Assembly (NCBI GenBank): GCA_004794655.1 | Contig: SMMW01000555.1 | Location: 2,666,001-2,730,000, forward strand | Direction of reading: 5' to 3' | Source: Marisa cornuarietis | Lineage: Eukaryota; Mollusca; Gastropoda; Architaenioglossa; Ampullariidae | DNA: 64,000 bases | Part shown: one piece after another, positions 40,601-50,757 of the stretch | How positions within the stretch are numbered: position 1 is the first letter of the stretch | How the letters are laid out: the number at the start of each line of letters is the position of its first letter | Program-made: the position numbers and the translations under genes | Notes under the pieces: generated by a model | Told to the model about the DNA's origin: nothing | What the model saw: only the letters and a program-made list of their open reading frames with translations | The model's database searches: none

Positions 40601-43600
40601 GCCTGCTAGCGTAGTTTGTTTGACTTTTGGATTCACTAAAGTTATCTCTTTGTCGGTAGACGACCCTTATTAATTTAATCAAATTCATTAGGCCGACAGC
40701 CTTCTTTTTTTCCGTAAAGTTTGACCTTACTTAAAATGTTAATTAGAAGATTAATTATCTGATTAAGTCCACTAAAAGTGTTGTGGAACTAAATACATCT
40801 TAAAATGCTGTAAAAATAAGCACGCAACATATTGCTTCCTACAAAATAACAATAAAAAGCACGCTAAGAGCATTTCTTCTGCTCCCAGGGTGCGGCGGCA
40901 AGCCAGCTGATGTCTACTTCATGCTGGACAGCTCCAGCAGCATCGAGAGGATGCAGTTCAACCAGCAGCTGCAGTTCGTTGTGCAGCTCCTTCATCTCTT
41001 TGATCTGGGCGCCAACCGCACGCGAGTGGGCGTGGCTCTCTTCAACGATCACGTGCAAGAGGTCGTCGCCCTGCCAAAGTGTCAAACGCTGGCTGAAATT
41101 AAGGCTGTGTTAAAAGACGCCTCTTACCTGCCAGGTATTGTGCTACCTTTTATTAGACTGGTCAGCAATTCGACAGGGTTTGTGCAGGTGAATGGAGTAA
41201 CAGCTGCTGGGGTCTATGTCAAGCTTGAATGTCTGCATTCTGGGGATTTTTGTTGATTTTAGGCTGAAAATATTTAAGAATGTGTAAAGGACAGGCCGTA
41301 TTAATCAATTCATTATCATGACCAAAATGAATGTTTAATTACGTAAGAGAGACTATTGTAAAGGGAAAGGAAAGTGGGTGGGATTTTGTTTATTCTCGTT
41401 CGTGGAATATTTATATTCAGAATTATATTTAGTCTGATTTGGTTGTGTGCAATGCTCACAAGAAACTTATGGTTTGGGGTTATTGACTAGTCACTTTGCC
41501 TGGTAATGAACGGCCAGCAGGAAACTACACAAGACAGTCGTTTAACAAAGATCCACAAGCGTTAACAGAATAAATCATCTAAAAGTGAGCTTGGAAGATT
41601 CATGTTAGTGACATTGTTGAGAGATACGATGCCGGCTTGGACCAGAAAAACCACAAAGGGTAGAAAAGGTTCGCACTTCAAGATTTTACCAGAAGTCATT
41701 ATGTGAGATATACTCTTTCATTCTCCAGGTGGCACCAACACCAGCGGCGCTTTGGAGTACCTCAGGACGCAAGTGTTTCCAGCTGCCCGCCGCGAGGTGG
41801 CGCACGTGGCCATCATTTTGACCGACGGCCAATCAGAGAACTCGACACGCACGGCTGAGGAGGCGAGAAAGCTACGTCAGAAGGGTGTCTATGTGTTCGC
41901 CGTCGGCATTGGAACGCAGACCGATGTGGCTGAGTTGATGGACTACGCCAGTGACCCTGACGAGAACTTTGTCTTCCATGTCGACGACTTTGGAAGCTTA
42001 AGGAACATTCGAGAGCTCCTAGCCATCAAAGCTTGTGACGGTAAAGTTCAGTGAGATATGAAATGAGAGAATTCTAGTTATACTTTTTCCTAACTAAAAC
42101 GCCATCAACACTGTTCAGTAAATGAGTGACTTTATAAAAAAGTTATCTCTATAAGATGCAACAAGTATAATGAAAAAGAAATTCGTAACAAAAGTAAATT
42201 TATTAGTGAAAATGTTGGGTGTGAATATATTTGGCTTTTGTATTCACTAGCTTTAAAGGTGTGTTTGAATATTTTCAGTTGGTCCGTCAGAGCCTGCCGG
42301 TGACCAATCAGAACATAGTAAGTACGGAAGGCCTTTTTTTGTCTGTCTGCATATCTGTTTGCCTTTAACTTTTTACATACTTCTTTTGTAGGTATTGTAT
42401 GCAACAACACCTTTTGAAAACAACGCTCAAAGTACGTTTCAGTTGATTCTGATTCTCTCTTTTGTATCAAGCAGATAAAAAATAATAAATGGGTACATTA
42501 CCAAATATGCACATCAGTAATAAATATTGACCAATTTTAATTTCATATTTTTTTACAATTCTTTAAATGCATTTCTTTAAACTACAGACTGTGTTTCCGA
42601 ACCCACCGACGTTGTCTTCGTCTACGACTCAGCTGCTGTGAACACGGTGGAAAGCGACATCATATCTGGTTTCATATCTGATTTTGTGCAAAATATAGAA
42701 AATGACGACGTTGTGAGATACGGTCTTGTCCGAGAAAATTGCTACAAGGGAGACAACATTAATCTAAAGACTGGTGCAAATGCAAAGGATATAGAGGTAA
42801 GAGTAGTTTCCCTTTGCTGTCAGCTTACATTCTTGTAATATGAAACAGTTGTTAGCCAAAGAATTCAAAACTATAAATTTTGAAACACTGCTTAATACAA
42901 TAAATAATAAATGAATAAAAACTATATTCAGAGAAAAACAGATCATGCTTTACTTCCTACTCTACTTTCATATATACTTTCCAGCTTCTCTATCCATACC
43001 TTTTTGTCTTTCCCGATTAATATTATGGTTATCATACCGGAGTGGGAAAGGAGAGCTGTCTGTTGTTTTAAGCCAATGCAGCATCTAAAGCTTTGTTACT
43101 GCGGAGCGGCAGGCTCTGATGCTGCCGATACATCAAATATAATAATTTAATCGATATTTCGTTCATATCTGGGTAGACTGGAAATATAATGAATTTGACC
43201 TAGTTCTTTGTCTGCCAATCAACTTACTGAGAAAGGCTTTAGTTTTAGACTCTGTTGACTATTGCAGAGATATATAAAGAATGGACAATTATCATGGTAT
43301 CAAATTTAGTCTTAATTAGTCTTTTTTAATTATGCCAAAGAGATGAAGAAAAACACTTCATAACTTGTTCCTTCATATACCCCATCCCCACCTCTGATTC
43401 TTCCGATCCAACGATTTCTTAACCCTGGAGGCGACATACAATTTACTGGAATCAGAATCGTTTCTTTATCCCACAAAGTGAGTCTTTCTCAGTCGTGTGC
43501 TCGTTTTCATGTTTTGTTTTTGCATTTGACGACTATTTTCATTTTTTTTAATTTGACATAGCTCATTCGATAACCGTAGGGACATTTTAGCAATTCTGTA

Positions 43601-44000
43601 TGACAAGTCTCTCTTGTCTTTGCCTTACCAGGATTTCCTTCAAGAACCTCATCAGAACGGCCTGTCAGTGCTTCTCCAGCGCGTGCGACTGCGTGGGTTT
43701 CTCAATGTGTATGACGACACGCGAGCGAGGGCTCAAAAACTCCTCGTGCTCTTTGTCGGCCCCAAGGTGCAGAAGATTTCCGAGGTGGAGAAGGAAATAA
43801 AAAGACTTCGCTTTCAGGGCGTCCGTCTGCTTGTGGTGGCTGTGGGTTCAGACAAAGAGGTGAAGGTGCTTCAGCCTCTACAGGACTTAGCCAGCGCACC
43901 ACTGGTATGGGCCAGCGATTACGACAGTCTGTCCAGACTGACAGGACAACTAGTCAACCAGTTCTGCGAGGTTGCCAGGCAAAGCCCATTTGGTGTTTAG
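30689..44000 (+). CDS. Secreted three-VWA-domain protein (matrilin/collagen-VI-like), 11 coding exons
   Basis: Proposed exons, all with GT/AG borders: 30689-30739, 36179-36200, 36602-36767, 37272-37413, 39019-39295, 40386-40454, 40889-41134, 41729-42040, 42279-42317, 42588-42796 and 43632-44000. They sum to 1902 bases, an unbroken frame of 633 residues. Exon 1 (MKMQWLHMTTVLACFLA) is a signal peptide, so the product is secreted. VWA1 (about 33-212) has DSSVS at 41-45, a GTRTGDA threonine and LITDG. VWA2 (about 250-425) has DSSSS at 256-260, GTNTSGA and ILTDG, so both keep the metal (MIDAS) residues. VWA3 (about 449-628) reads DSAAV and LFVGPK and has lost them. Acidic threonine-rich linkers are encoded by small exons 6 and 9. 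Most domain borders are phase 1. It has no EGF, collagen or coiled-coil segment, unlike matrilins. A role in extracellular matrix or ligand binding is inferred. Start chosen: first ATG, A at -3. Exon 1, the 22-base exon 2 and exon 9 are least certain. Confidence 0.85.
31603..31653 (+). repeat. (GT)n microsatellite in intron 1
   Basis: About 25 GT units, just upstream of the duplicated intron block that begins near 31731. Confidence 0.95.
31731..32162 (+). repeat. Duplicated block 1 (intron 1 of the VWA gene)
   Basis: Aligns by eye with 46832-47222 in the same orientation, for example CTAGCCTCTTACATAATTGG and AATTCCTGTCGGGATC. It stops at AATGCCAGAGTT. In the downstream copy the match continues directly into the block that sits here only at 35447. 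Confidence 0.8.
32163..35446. other. Intron 1 sequence splitting a duplicated block
   Basis: About 3.3 kb that interrupts a unit which is continuous at 46832-47700. It includes purine-rich low-complexity sequence at 32216-32485, long G runs near 33922 and 34708, and several frames without recognised motifs. I see no terminal inverted repeats or LTR ends, so the cause of the split is open. Confidence 0.4.
35447..36020 (+). repeat. Duplicated block 2 (intron 1 of the VWA gene)
   Basis: Aligns with 47222 to about 47700, for example TCAGTTTTGAA, TATTAGTTCCGGATC-like CATTAGTTCCGGATC and GATCACGCGAATT. It lies in the same order and orientation as block 1. Confidence 0.8.
36957..37135 (+). mobile_element. 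tRNA-derived SINE in intron 3 of the VWA gene
   Basis: An A-box-like TGGTCCAACGG (36967-36977) and a B-box-like GGGTTCAGATTTC (37018-37030) are followed by a body ending GGCATAAAACAC. The layout matches the reverse-oriented SINE at 24.3 kb. Confidence 0.6.
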
Positions 44001-46153
44001 TCACAATGGATACTGAGAGAATCTATCTCTTTTCCTGCTTAATATTAAATTTTTCTTTCTCCCTCCTTCTTTTTTGAAAAAAAAATTTTTTGAAATATTT
44101 TCACATAGGAAAACATTCACATGACAGTTTACTTGCTTCCGCATCAAACATCCTTCAATATTTACATATTCCTTTAGGAAGCAAACACACTCAAGCAAAA
44201 ACATAGACAGATGTTCAGATATACAATCATCTTTGGTGTTATATGTATAAAATCTCTTCATTTTCGGTCTGTTTCGTACATTTGAGTTTACTCTCTTATG
44301 AAGCAAAAAATGGCCGAAAACTTTTTTTCAGACTCCGCTCATTCTCATTTATATTTGTGAAACGGGTCAGGACTCTGCGCAACCTGACCTGCAAGGCCAC
44401 AAACTTTTTAAAGAGCTTTAATATGGGTATATGTGCAATGTTATTGAAAGTATTTTGCATCTCACTTTGATTGATTCCTTTGACTGGTTGTGAAGTGTAC
44501 AGATTGATAAACACTTTTCTGCGATTTACTGCATGCTTGATCTACAGTTTTTAACTATGTCTTTGCTTTTCTGCCTGAAAAGAAAGCTCGAAGGCACTGA
44601 AACCAAACAAAATATCTTTTCATTCTAATGTGTGAGGCCACTTTAAGAGTGTATAATTTTTAACTTATTTTACACTCGTGTTGAAGTTGACCACATCTAA
44701 GCACATACTTGAACGGACTGTAAAGTTTCTTGTACGATGTCAGTGAAAATGGGAGGAATGTATGGACATAAGAGAACAGGTAATAAAAAAGGAAAAGCAC
44801 GTTAGTCCTAGACGACAAAACCTGGAATGATGAAGATCATAAATGAAGGAAAGAGAGAGAAGCAGAGAAGTGTCAACTCATCCTCAAACAGCATTTTAAA
44901 GAGAAAGAAGTAATTAGAAGAAGGGGGAAAATAAAGACAGACTTGATGGCATGAACTGTGATCACAAGATCTTGGAGTAAAATGTATTAGGACAGCTTAC
45001 TCTGTGATAATTAATAATGTCCATGGACGCTGTCATCGTTACCATTTGCCGATTTTGATTCAAAATGTATATTCTCCTTCAATGAATTTACCTTTGTTAA
45101 ATCTCCAAATTATACGTAACACTTTCTTTTTAAAAAGCATGAATTCCCTGTGATTGACAAAGCTGATATGACACTTCGTTTGCTTATATGAGTATTAAAT
45201 GTTTTTCACTTTTGTATCAACCTTGAAGTGTTTTGGCGTTGTATGGGTAGAAGTGATTTGACATGCCAGGCACCTGCATTGATATAATGAGTGACCATCC
45301 CGTGTACGTGTCTTTGTGTGATGAGTGACCATGTTTATCCCGCTCAAACTTACTCCTGGTAAACATGTATGTCCTCTGTACGTAAACCATGTTCTTGGAC
45401 AGTATTGTTCTATTCTTATACTCTTGAAGATGCGGAAGAGTTCAGTTAAAAACTTTTAAATCTCTATTTTGTGGCCTCGATACAAAATAAGTCGGTGAAT
45501 CAATAATTATGCGAAAAACTGTAGAATTTTTTACAATCTCTCCACTCAGGTTAGCGACATTTATTCGTTCTTTCTTTCAACACACAACAAACGACCTGCG
45601 CGTGGGTTTTAAAATAACACAAATAGAAAACATTTATTATAACAATAAATAATGAATAATTAAATTCTTTACCGACATAGGATGCTGATTATAATCACGA
45701 AAATAGTTCTATTCAAATCTTTAATCCACTGTCTTAGAATCTCATTGTTGGGCCACACATAATTCTCTCCCTTGTCCTTTCGTCATTATCGATTGAGATG
45801 ATGTCTATAAACTTCTGCTCGCAACCCTGGGATGTTTATCTTCATGAGGTGGCACTATAATGTTGTTTCGTCTAGATCTGTCTTCCAAATCATCTGTCCT
45901 CCTTTCCCTTTCATTCAGTTTTTGTTTTCACAATTAATTCTTTGCAACTAGAATATCTGCTGTTCCTTTTAGAATCTTCACTTCTGCACTCGAAGCGCAG
46001 AATGCTTTCTTGATCTCAAAAAATTCTTTCAAGGCGTCAGCTTTGAAATTCATTGCGTTTAGTACCTGCAAGACATCGTGTAAAGTAGGTTGGTTCTGTG
46101 TCTCACCTGTGCAGGTGGCGGACGATGACAGAGTGTCACTCCGGATGCGACGA
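44001..46153. other. 3' flank of the VWA gene and intergenic sequence
   Basis: The start of this stretch probably includes the 3' untranslated region. An AATAAA near 44783 is one possible polyadenylation signal. Apart from the weak minus-strand exon at 45934-46065, nothing coding is seen. Confidence 0.4.
45934..46065 (-). other. Candidate terminal coding exon (weak)
   Basis: On the minus strand, ACGATGTCTTGCAG is followed by a phase-0 frame of 43 residues ending in TAA (45934-45936). It includes NFKADALKEFFEIKKAF, which looks helical and protein-like. A donor-like CACAG/GTGAGA lies only about 41 bases upstream, too close for an ordinary intron partner. No further exon is identified. Confidence 0.2.
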
Positions 46154-46378
46154 GTTTAGACTGCCATAAATTAATGTTTAGACCTCACATTAGTCTTTAG
46201 ACTGCCTCACATTAGTGTTTAGGCCTCACAGTGTTTAGACTGCCTCACATTAGTGTTTAGACTGCCTCACATTAGTGTTTAGGCCTCACAGTGTTTAGAC
46301 TGCCTCACATTAGTGTTTAGACTGCCTCACATTAGTGTTTAGGCCTCACATTAGTGTTTAGACTGCCTCACATTTATG
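46154..46378 (+). repeat. Minisatellite with a higher-order 60-bp unit
   Basis: Built from 22-bp units (ACTGCCTCACATTAGTGTTT plus AG) alternating with a shortened 16-bp form (GCCTCACAGTGTTTAG). The pattern 22-16-22 recurs as a 60-bp unit, with a more diverged first copy. Confidence 0.9.
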
Positions 46379-46744
46379 TTTTTTGGAGGCCCAGGGTTTC
46401 TCTCGACGTCCCCACCCCGTAGCAGAAAATCCTCAGAGCAGAAGACTGCGGGGGTCATTGCCACTAACAGACCGCTGTTGTTCCCTGTCACTCGCAGTAG
46501 CCTGACCTGCATAGCGGCCTTTCACCTCACTAGCTTGTCCATAAACTGGCTGAAAATAGACACAAACTGCTCAGATTTCAGTCTAAATCTAATAGAATCG
46601 AAGGTATGGTAAACTTAGCATCCACTGACACGAATTTCAATAATCCACAATTGATAACGAAAGTAAAGTTAGCGTAAAATTCCAAATATTCTGACGAACA
46701 TAAGATCGTGACCAGCCTGGTCCGTGACAACAGCTCATCGCCGA
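46379..46744. other. No gene recognised
   Basis: A 78-codon plus-strand frame at 46376-46612 begins inside the minisatellite flank and has no known domain. It is not called. Confidence 0.35.
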
Positions 46745-46775
46745 GCGCGCGCGCGCGCGCGAGAGAGAGAGAAAG

Positions 46776-46832
<57 letters not shown>
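46745..46832 (+). repeat. (GC)n(GA)n(GT)n compound microsatellite
   Basis: GC, GA and GT runs follow one another. The GT run ends exactly where the duplicated segment at 46832 begins. Confidence 0.92.
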
Positions 46833-46834
<2 letters not shown>

Positions 46835-47700
46835 TCCGATAATAAAGTCCGGATTAATAAAGTGACACTGCAACTTTTAATGCGTTTCTATGCTTCATAT
46901 TTTCACCGTCTGGCTGTTCCATAAATTACAAAAAAAATTTACTTCTTATGTCACTTAACGTCCACACGATCGAGTTATTTGCCTCTTATCCAATAATTAT
47001 ATTTATTAAGTAATTATCTGTTTATAAATCCGCCAGCACGAACGGCTAGCCTCTTACATAATTGGTAAGTCTACACCTAAGCATGCCAAAAATTTCAATT
47101 TCCGAGGGTATCTCAGCCTACGATCAACAGTTTTCTGACTTACTAAAATGAAACTTAAGAGGGAATTATTCCTGTCGGGATCGTTAATGTGCAGTGCTCG
47201 TTTTGTAATGCCAGAGTTTGACAGTAACGAGAGGGGTTTTGAAAGTACCTACTTATCTATACACACAGGATAGGCCCTGTGCGCGCTGTACCAGAACAGG
47301 CTGAAACCACTACTAAGCCATCATGTCCCCTAATCTAGCATGAAACATAAGCACATTGGTACCTACCTCCTCAGTTTTGAATTGAAAATGTTAAAATCAG
47401 TTCAAGAAAACAAAACAAATAAGCAGTGCCAATAGTTAACAAAATAAAAAATACGAAAATATTTTAGCAGGCAATTACAAACACTGAGACAGACATATAA
47501 GCAGTGAGATAAACCAAACAGAGTCAATCTATTAGTTCCGGATCCGTGTGTGCACCTAACTGCACATGTGTGTGTTTTCGATCACGCGAATTCATATTTT
47601 GAACCCGTTTCTCTTAAAAAAACAAAGTGGAACCAACTTGTCACAGAAATTAAACCTGCTTCGAAACTTGTCTGTCAATTACATTTACTTAAAGACTAAC
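46832..47700 (+). repeat. Continuous copy of two intron-1 blocks
   Basis: The first part matches 31731-32162 and the second 35447-36020 with no gap between them. The unit may be an interspersed repeat or a segmental copy of intron 1. No exon of the VWA gene was found with it. Confidence 0.8.
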
Positions 47701-48142
47701 CCGAATGGTTTGTGTGTTTTGCAGATCTCGATAAATATACGTGATCGGCGATATAAACCTAACCTGTAAATTTCAGCCTCCAAAACCCATCCGTTAATTA
47801 ATTCTCCGGTAACAAAGTACGCGATTCGCACCTGTGATCAACGAGCGCCGCTAACAGTGTACTACGTCACACTAGTGCACCATTCACAACATTGGCAGCC
47901 GTCAACACTAAACAGAGAGAGAGAATGAGCGACCTTTCGGATTATTCGGACACTGAAAGTCTGCAGTTATCGTGCTATAGACCAGTTTTTCAGAACAATA
48001 ATTAAACTTGCTGATATTCTTTAGTTTGGTCAATTTACAGGGCTATATATATATATAAATCATTCTATAAAAAGAATTAGACAAATAGCATTGTATCTTT
48101 TAACCTTTTGTCTATGTCTTTACCGAAAGTTTATAAACATCA
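47701..48142 (+). other. Non-coding; tiny ORF at 47925-48005
   Basis: A purine run and ATG open a 26-residue frame (MSDLSDYSDTESLQLSCYRP and a few more) that ends in TAA. Acidic DSDTES-type starts of this kind are seen in some transposon-encoded proteins, but the frame is too short to assign. Copy A of the segmental duplication begins near 48043. Confidence 0.25.
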
Positions 48143-48687
48143 TGTGACGAAACTGCGGGGAGAAGGCCGGACTAACGCCCGAGGGGAAAGGGGACACTAG
48201 CTGTGGCTCGCCTTACTCCGACTTTCACCCTGCTCCACCATCTCACTCGCAGTTCGCACGTTCACGCACAAGCAAACACAGACCACTGTCTCCGCTCATG
48301 CGTGCCAACACACTGTCAACACCGTTGTACAGCACAAAACAAATTATTATTAACACAATAGACAAAAATTAGGTTGAACGAAATCAGTCAGCTTGAGGTT
48401 AATAAGATGGCCTGTGAAAGGGCCGGCACAAGTACTAATTAATAACCAGTTCCAATTGTTAGGATTAAAAATGCATACAATAAGGCACAGACCGTTCCTG
48501 AAAGCTGAATATGAGTCCTGTTAACAATTCGCCCACGTCCCCCGGACGTAAGCACGCGCGCGGTGCACACCGCTGAAATTCTGGCCGTGTCTCTCTGACG
48601 GCCTGCTTCCTCGCCGCTCGTCGTGGACAGCTGTAGACTGGCTCTACCACACTACTGTCCACGTTGGCGAAGGTTCACTGATGCAGA

Positions 48688-48702
48688 GTTGCCCCAGGCA
48701 AC
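48688..48702 (+). promoter_or_regulatory. RFX X-box-like palindrome 1
   Basis: GTTGCC-CCA-GGCAAC fits the RFX consensus of inverted half-sites with a 0-3 base spacer. It lies inside the reverse LTR. Confidence 0.4.
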
Positions 48703-48760
48703 AACGATGGTGGCAAGGATAGACACACTGTCCCTGGTCCGCTTGCACTGTTGCTTCCCG

Positions 48761-48775
48761 GTTGCCCCAGGCAAC
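48761..48775 (+). promoter_or_regulatory. RFX X-box-like palindrome 2
   Basis: An identical 15-mer 73 bases after the first. A third copy with two changes is at 48886-48900. Confidence 0.4.
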
Positions 48776-49602
48776 GAACAACAGCGGGGATGAAACTGTT
48801 AGGCGACAGTGTCCAGCACCGGCACCAGACGACGAAGAATCCCAGGTACACAGACGATGTATCCTGTCGGCCACTACCTCCAGGGGCTGCGCCAGGCAAC
48901 GGGCGGCAATGTAGCAGTTGCCAGTACCCCAACGCTGCGTACCCTTCCTCTCGTCTGCGAGGACGGCGATCCTTGTTTCACACCTCGGTGCCACAGCCTG
49001 CAAGTGCCAGTCAGTAGCGCTGCACGTTCGTAGAACGGGCCCCCCTTCTGCAGTCTAACTGGTCGCAGCTGATGGCGCTCAGGGACGGTAGTCCCTACTC
49101 GATCGATGGGGAAAGGCCCCTAGTACACACCTACCTTAAACTATATACTACTAACCCACGTGACCCATCTAAACCAACTCTTCCCAGCCCTGACGCTATC
49201 GCAATATTACTAACAAAACTACAACCACCCGCGCTATTCTCCAAACTTCCAAAACCTACCCCACTGTCCAAAGGACCTAAATCGACTACATCTATCACTG
49301 CGGCCTGTCAAGACATAAAATCGGACTGAATGGATCGCCCTGTGACTGACCGCTGCCCCCTATAATTAAGCTACCCTGGCTTCGGCCGTGTTGTCTTGGA
49401 ATTGAACCTGGCTGGTTCACGACAATCACCAAGGTGACAATTGCCTCCTATCTCAGTGATTTTTTTTTCCAGTGTTACGTTAAAAATTCCTTAAGGTTTT
49501 AAGGAAGCATCATGTAATTTCATACGTCCCACCTGTGCAATAATAAAACTAAAGGCTATACAAACTGTAGCTAACGGTAGATGAGAGGTAAAGTTATGCT
49601 AA

Positions 49603-50361
49603 AGGCCTATTCTCACGCTGCAATGTTTTCAGGGTTTACACGTGCAAGATTTTGCCTGCTAGGTACCGTTCTACTCTCACGTAGCAAGGCCACTCGCTAG
49701 TGTCCTGCTATGTGACGTCATCCGCGCAGCGCATTGTGGGTAGTCGACAAAATGGCAGACAATCAGATACTTTCGGAATCTACTGCTGCTACGTTAATAA
49801 CATTGTCTGATGAAGTAGGGAGAGAGAAAAGAAGAAAAAGATGATGTGGGTGAGGGGTGGGTAGCACGAAGGAGTCGCTTAGATGCCTTATTTTCATGTC
49901 CTCGAAAAGAAATATCTTCGGAAGACTCGAGAAAATGCAGACGCTTTTTGCGAATGTCGTCTGCAACGTTTGAAGAACTTTTATACCTGATCGAGGCTGC
50001 CCAGAGCACGAGCAATTTCAATTCAGGCATTCTTGGCCTTATCTCGGTTGAGATACTTTGGAATGGCAGTGTCGAACAGTCACAGGTAGTTTTCCCACAT
50101 ACAAATCATACTCGTACACCTTTCCGCTGACCACACCGCCATTTCTTAATTTGGAGGTAAAAGGGAGGCTACTGTGTTCAACCATTCCGATTGGCTACAG
50201 CATGTAATGTAGGTCAGGCTCTGCAAGAAAATAGAATCGCGTCCTATCCGTGAAAACCTCGATGTAAAGCCCCCACCCAGCCGTGTGCAAAACTCGGAAA
50301 GGTCCTACCAGGGCCTGCTAACCCTGCTAAGTGTGGTATATTGCAGCGTGAGAATAGGCCT
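49603..50361 (+). mobile_element. Non-autonomous PIF/Harbinger-like DNA transposon
   Basis: A 759-bp element with perfect 22-bp terminal inverted repeats starting AGGCCTATTCTCACGC. It is flanked on both sides by TAA (49600-49602 and 50362-50364), the 3-bp target of PIF/Harbinger. A short frame from ATG 49752 (MADNQILSES...) stops at 49842. A shifted frame from 49846 contains FLRMSSATFEELLYLIE, like the N-terminal part of Harbinger transposases (FLRMSPETFDELL). The catalytic domain is missing, so it is a deleted copy. It is absent from the matching place in copy B. Confidence 0.85.
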
Positions 50362-50757
50362 TAAGCTTACATCTCTAGGCAAACCATACGAGGTTTTGAT
50401 ACCATATAACACTACACAGCACCCACTTTTCGTCGCGAAAGAGTATAATTTCTCTAACATATAGCTATTGAGTGTGCAGTAAACTAGTTTATTAACATTG
50501 TGTCATGTTTTTATCTATTCTTTGGGGTCCAAAAACACCCTGCAATAATTCTAAATTGTGTAAAGTTTGGTGTGCTGTTTATTCTGGATGCCGTTTTTGT
50601 TTTGTCTCGAATAATTTACAACTGCCCTTACCTAGATTTTAGTGTGCATGGGACCTGACAAGCTTGATTTAAATCAGGGTAAAATTTTTATTTCAGGATT
50701 TCAAACGAGGACCAGATTATAACCACAAACATTCGTCTCAGACATGTGGTTAATTTT

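Larger units (their letters stand above)
48143..49424 (-). mobile_element. Solo LTR, Ty3/gypsy-like, reverse orientation (different subfamily)
   Basis: Read on the minus strand it begins TGTCGTGAACCAGCC and ends TTTCGTCACA, nearly the same ends as the other two LTRs, while the interior differs. ATCA flanks it on both sides (48139-48142 and 49425-49428). The paralogous place in copy B (about 58494-58515) has the flanks joined without the element. The open frames inside have no known domains. It contains two perfect GTTGCCCCAGGCAAC palindromes and a third degenerate one. Confidence 0.8.

Noticed and set aside
48644..49003. 119-codon cysteine-rich minus-strand frame and plus-strand partners
   Set aside because: It is within the reverse LTR, has no domain, and is explained by the repeated GTTGCC/GGCAAC palindromes and high GC.
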